This document shows, piece by piece, positions 17,159 to 17,160 of a DNA stretch of 17,160 bases. Source of the stretch: Stramenopiles sp. TOSAG23-2 (Eukaryota > Sar); the NCBI GenBank assembly GCA_900128395.1, contig LT649658.1, positions 1 to 17,160 on the forward strand, given 5' to 3'. The position numbers and the translations under genes are program-made. The stretch's first letter is position 1. Each line of letters opens with the position of its first letter. The notes under the pieces were generated by a model. That model did no database searches, had not been told where the DNA came from, and saw only the letters and a list, made by a program, of their open reading frames with translations.

Positions 17159-17160
17159 TT

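Larger units (their letters stand above)
1..17160. repeat. 17.16 kb near-perfect palindrome (two 8,580 bp inverted arms, no spacer)
   Basis: Base p on the plus strand pairs with the complement of base 17161-p throughout. I checked all 143 pairs of 60-base lines in 10-base blocks: no insertion or deletion is needed and only two pairs disagree (56/17105 and 2673/14488). All larger open frames are duplicated at mirrored positions with identical proteins. Homopolymers, such as the twelve-T run at 1344-1355, keep the same length in both arms. There is no transposase, integrase or rRNA gene that would make this a known class of mobile or amplified inverted repeat. It could be a real inverted duplication or a fold-back read or assembly artefact; the sequence alone does not decide. 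Confidence 0.98.

Noticed and set aside
1-17160. Palindromic rDNA minichromosome, or inverted-repeat transposon
   Set aside because: No rRNA-like sequence, transposase, integrase, target-site duplication or replication gene is present; the arms carry ordinary housekeeping genes.
1-17160. CRISPR arrays, tRNA genes, bacterial operon signals
   Set aside because: No spaced direct repeats of that kind, no cloverleaf I could recognise, and the genes are eukaryotic in family and structure.

Overview
The window is dominated by one structure. Bases 1-8580 and 8581-17160 are reverse complements of each other with no spacer, so the whole window is a 17.16 kb palindrome centred at 8580/8581. I compared the arms in 10-base blocks. 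They align without a gap and differ at only two positions: 56 versus 17105 (a synonymous change in a DIS3 alanine codon) and 2673 versus 14488 (19 bases upstream of a palmitoyltransferase-like start codon). Because the centre falls exactly at the midpoint, the window is probably a whole contig or was cut around the axis.

The DNA is AT-rich, eukaryotic and nuclear. It encodes DIS3/RRP44, TMEM65 and CCDC47 family proteins, shows GT-AG type introns, uses TAA, TAG and TGA as stops, and carries TTAGGG-like repeats. The DHFC-PWTG form of the palmitoyltransferase motif, the mostly intron-poor genes and the AT bias suggest a microbial eukaryote, perhaps a diatom-like stramenopile. That placement is an inference of moderate strength.

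Layout of the left arm, outer edge to centre: 3' part of a DIS3-like exoribonuclease (+, cut by the window edge); a multi-exon gene I do not recognise (-); a divergent, DHHC-like S-acyltransferase (+) with an exact 17-codon tandem duplication; a mitochondrial TMEM65 protein carrying EF-hands on both sides of its membrane domain (+); a small two-helix membrane protein (+); a CCDC47 ER membrane protein (-); a divergent promoter region with four telomere-like hexamers and a hairpin; and the first exon of a small gene (+) whose GTAAGT intron runs straight into the axis. The right arm repeats this order in reverse on the opposite strands.

The genes do not form an evident pathway; they are housekeeping genes of the exosome, ER and mitochondrion. 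The question the window poses is whether the palindrome is a real inverted duplication (fold-back at a broken or former chromosome end, or a palindromic amplicon) or a fold-back sequencing/assembly artefact. The broken central gene and the absence of a spacer fit either. The two base differences are the only internal evidence that the arms may be separate copies.
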